In this document: piece after piece, positions 11,609 to 13,124 of the stretch
Position numbering within the stretch: position 1 is the first letter of the stretch
Layout of the letters: the number at the start of each line of letters is the position of its first letter
NCBI GenBank assembly: GCA_934525735.1
Contig: CAKSZM010000052.1
Span: 1-13,124, forward strand
DNA from: an uncultured Faecalibacterium sp.
GTDB taxonomy: Bacteria > Bacillota > Clostridia > Oscillospirales > Ruminococcaceae
Direction of reading: 5' to 3'
DNA length: 13,124 bases
Notes under the pieces: model-generated
What the model saw: the letters and a program-made list of their open reading frames with translations, nothing else
Database searches by the model: none
What the model was told of the DNA's origin: nothing
Position numbers and translations under genes: made by a program

Positions 11609-12556
11609 TTACTTGTTCAGCATTTCATGGGCGGTCTTGCAGATGGTGGCGGCGTCAAGGCCGTACTCCTTCAGCAGATCCCATGCCGGGCCGGAGCAGC
11701 CGAACTTGTCCTGCACGCCCACACGGCGCACGGGGGTGGGCAGCTTCTCGGACAGGACGGCGCACACGGCTTCGCCCAGACCGCCGATGACGTTGTGCTC
11801 CTCGGCGGTGATCACCTTGCCGCACTCCTTGGCGGCCTTGAGGACGATCTCCTCATCCAGCGGCTTGATGGTGTGGATGTTGATGACGCGGGCGTGGATG
11901 CCCTCGGCAGCCAGCTGCTCGGCAGCCATGCGTGCCTCGTTGACCATCAGGCCGGTGGCGATGATGGCAATATCATTGCCGTCGGTGATCTGCTCGCCCT
12001 TGCCGATCTCAAAGTGATAGTTGTCGGCATCGTGGAACACGGGCACAGCCAGACGGCCGAAACGCAGATAGACCGGGCCGTTCATGGCATAGGCGGCGCG
12101 CACGGCGGCGCGGGCTTCCACATCGTCGGCGGGGCAGATGACGGTCATGCCGGGGATGCTGCGCATGAGGGCAAAATCCTCGCAGCACTGATGGGAAGCG
12201 CCGTCCTCGCCCACAGAAATGCCGCCGTGGGTAGCACCGATCTTCACGTTCAGGTGGGGGTAGCCGATGGAGTTGCGCACCTGCTCAAAGGCGCGGCCTG
12301 CGGCGAACATGGCAAAGCTGGAGACAAAGGGCACATAGCCCATGGTGGACAGACCGGCGGCCACGCCCATCATGTTGCCCTCGGCAATGCCACAGTCAAA
12401 GTGACGATCCGGGTAAGCCTTGCGGAACATGCCGGTCTTGGTGGCGGCGGCAAGGTCTGCGTCCAGCACAACCAGATCGTCGTGGCCCTCGGCGGCCAGT
12501 TCCTTCAGGGTATTGCCGTAGCTTTCACGGGTAGCAATTTTCTTCACATCTGCCAT
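11609..12556 (-). CDS. Transketolase, C-terminal subunit
   Basis: Second half of a split transketolase that moves two-carbon ketol units between sugar phosphates in the non-oxidative pentose phosphate pathway, supplying erythrose 4-phosphate and ribose 5-phosphate. It has 315 residues. The pyrimidine-binding domain covers about 6-170, with the catalytic glutamate E59 in GIAEGNMMG and the family motif THGGISVGEDGASHQ (109-123). The C-terminal domain covers about 185-305. The ATG lies one base after the stop of the N-terminal subunit, and the ribosome site AGGAGG is inside that gene's end, so the two are co-translated. Split transketolases are common in Firmicutes and archaea. DXP synthase and pyruvate-dehydrogenase E1-beta are relatives but fit less well. 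Confidence 0.95.
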   Translation of the reverse strand: MADVKKIATRESYGNTLKELAAEGHDDLVVLDADLAAATKTGMFRKAYPDRHFDCGIAEGNMMGVAAGLSTMGYVPFVSSFAMFAAGRAFEQVRNSIGYPHLNVKIGATHGGISVGEDGASHQCCEDFALMRSIPGMTVICPADDVEARAAVRAAYAMNGPVYLRFGRLAVPVFHDADNYHFEIGKGEQITDGNDIAIIATGLMVNEARMAAEQLAAEGIHARVINIHTIKPLDEEIVLKAAKECGKVITAEEHNVIGGLGEAVCAVLSEKLPTPVRRVGVQDKFGCSGPAWDLLKEYGLDAATICKTAHEMLNK

Positions 12557-12557
12557 C

Positions 12558-13124
12558 TTATTTGTCCTCCTGTTCCAGCGCGGCGTAGGCGGCGTTCAGT
12601 TCCTCAATTGCGATCTTGTACTCATCGTCGTTGGGGCCCTTGCCGTGCCAGTCCACAGAGTTGGTCATAAAGGAAACGCCCTTGCCCTTGGTGGTGTCCA
12701 TGATGATGCAGGTGGGCTTTGCGGTCTCGGCGTGGAACGCCTGCATAGCGGCTTCGATCTGGTCGTAGTCGTGGCCGTCGATGGTGACCACATTGAAGTT
12801 GAAGGCTTTCAGCTTATCTTCCAGCGGAGCGCTGTTCATGACCGTCTCGGTAGTGCCGTCGATCTGCAGATGGTTGCGGTCCAGCACAACGCACAGGTTG
12901 CTTAGGCCGTAGTGGGCGGCAAACATGAATGCCTCCCAGCACTCGCCCTCTTCCACCTCGCCGTCGCCCACGATGGCAAAGACGTTGATGGGCTTACCCG
13001 CGTGCTTGGCACCCAGTGCCATGCCGCAGGCAGCAGAGATGCCCTGGCCCAGACTGCCGGTGGACATATCCACGCCCGGGGTCTCGTTCATGTTGGGGTG
13101 GCCCTGCAGATAGCTGCCGATCTT
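12558..13124 (-). CDS. Transketolase, N-terminal subunit (5' end beyond the window)
   Basis: TPP-binding half of the split transketolase; 188 residues are visible. The frame runs open to the right edge, and the first visible residues KIGSYLQGHPNMNETPGVDM correspond to an internal part of the subunit, so an ATG at 13089-13091 is not the start. The TPP/metal motif begins at GDGEVEEGE (visible residues 53-61) and ends near LDRN (81-84). STGSLGQG (21-28) is a transketolase signature. It is followed one base after its stop by the C-terminal subunit. The function depends on a heterotetramer of both subunits. The promoter is out of view. Confidence 0.95.
   Translation of the reverse strand, partial: KIGSYLQGHPNMNETPGVDMSTGSLGQGISAACGMALGAKHAGKPINVFAIVGDGEVEEGECWEAFMFAAHYGLSNLCVVLDRNHLQIDGTTETVMNSAPLEDKLKAFNFNVVTIDGHDYDQIEAAMQAFHAETAKPTCIIMDTTKGKGVSFMTNSVDWHGKGPNDDEYKIAIEELNAAYAALEQEDK

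Noticed and set aside
12558..13091. Start of the transketolase N-terminal subunit at the ATG at 13089-13091
   Set aside because: The frame continues to the window edge with conserved transketolase residues before this ATG, so the true start is outside.

Overview
This window looks like a chromosomal segment from a moderately GC-rich gut Firmicute. The best guess is Faecalibacterium or a close Oscillospiraceae relative. That guess rests on strong G/C preference at third codon positions, AGGAGG-type ribosome sites, sigma-A-type promoters, a split two-subunit transketolase, a surface flavoprotein reductase of the kind common in anaerobic gut bacteria, and intergenic DNA packed with perfect hairpins. 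It cannot be proved from sequence alone.

Layout. Positions 1-7607 hold a nearly complete histidine operon on the minus strand, read right to left: hisZ-hisG (one fused gene), hisD, hisC, hisB, hisH, a 456-base hairpin-rich gap, hisA, hisF and hisIE (cut by the left edge). Genes from hisZG to hisH are tightly packed (two ATGA overlaps, gaps of 3 and 11 bases), so they should be one transcript. Together they encode every step from PRPP + ATP to histidine except histidinol-phosphate phosphatase, which is absent here. The operon has a clear promoter (TTTACA-N17-TAAAAT) whose spacer is a perfect 8-2-8 palindrome, a strong operator candidate.

Positions 7761-8403 hold the trxA terminator, a single-gene thioredoxin unit (minus strand), and the terminator of the next gene. 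Positions 8404-10464 (minus) encode a predicted exported lipoprotein with an FMN-binding domain and an FAD fumarate-reductase-type domain, so probably a terminal reductase for an unidentified acceptor. It is divergent from a LysR-type regulator (10669-11559, plus). The shared 204-base gap holds a TGATAAA-N5-TTTATCA palindrome overlapping the lysR -35. A symmetrical terminator (11558-11600) separates lysR from a convergent split transketolase (C-terminal subunit 11609-12556, N-terminal subunit 12558 to the right edge).

Most worth a second look: the HisZ-HisG fusion, the palindromic operator inside the his promoter, the array of unrelated perfect hairpins between hisH and hisA, alternative hairpins beside the hisA and hisIE ribosome sites, and the FMN/FAD lipoprotein reductase with its divergent regulator.
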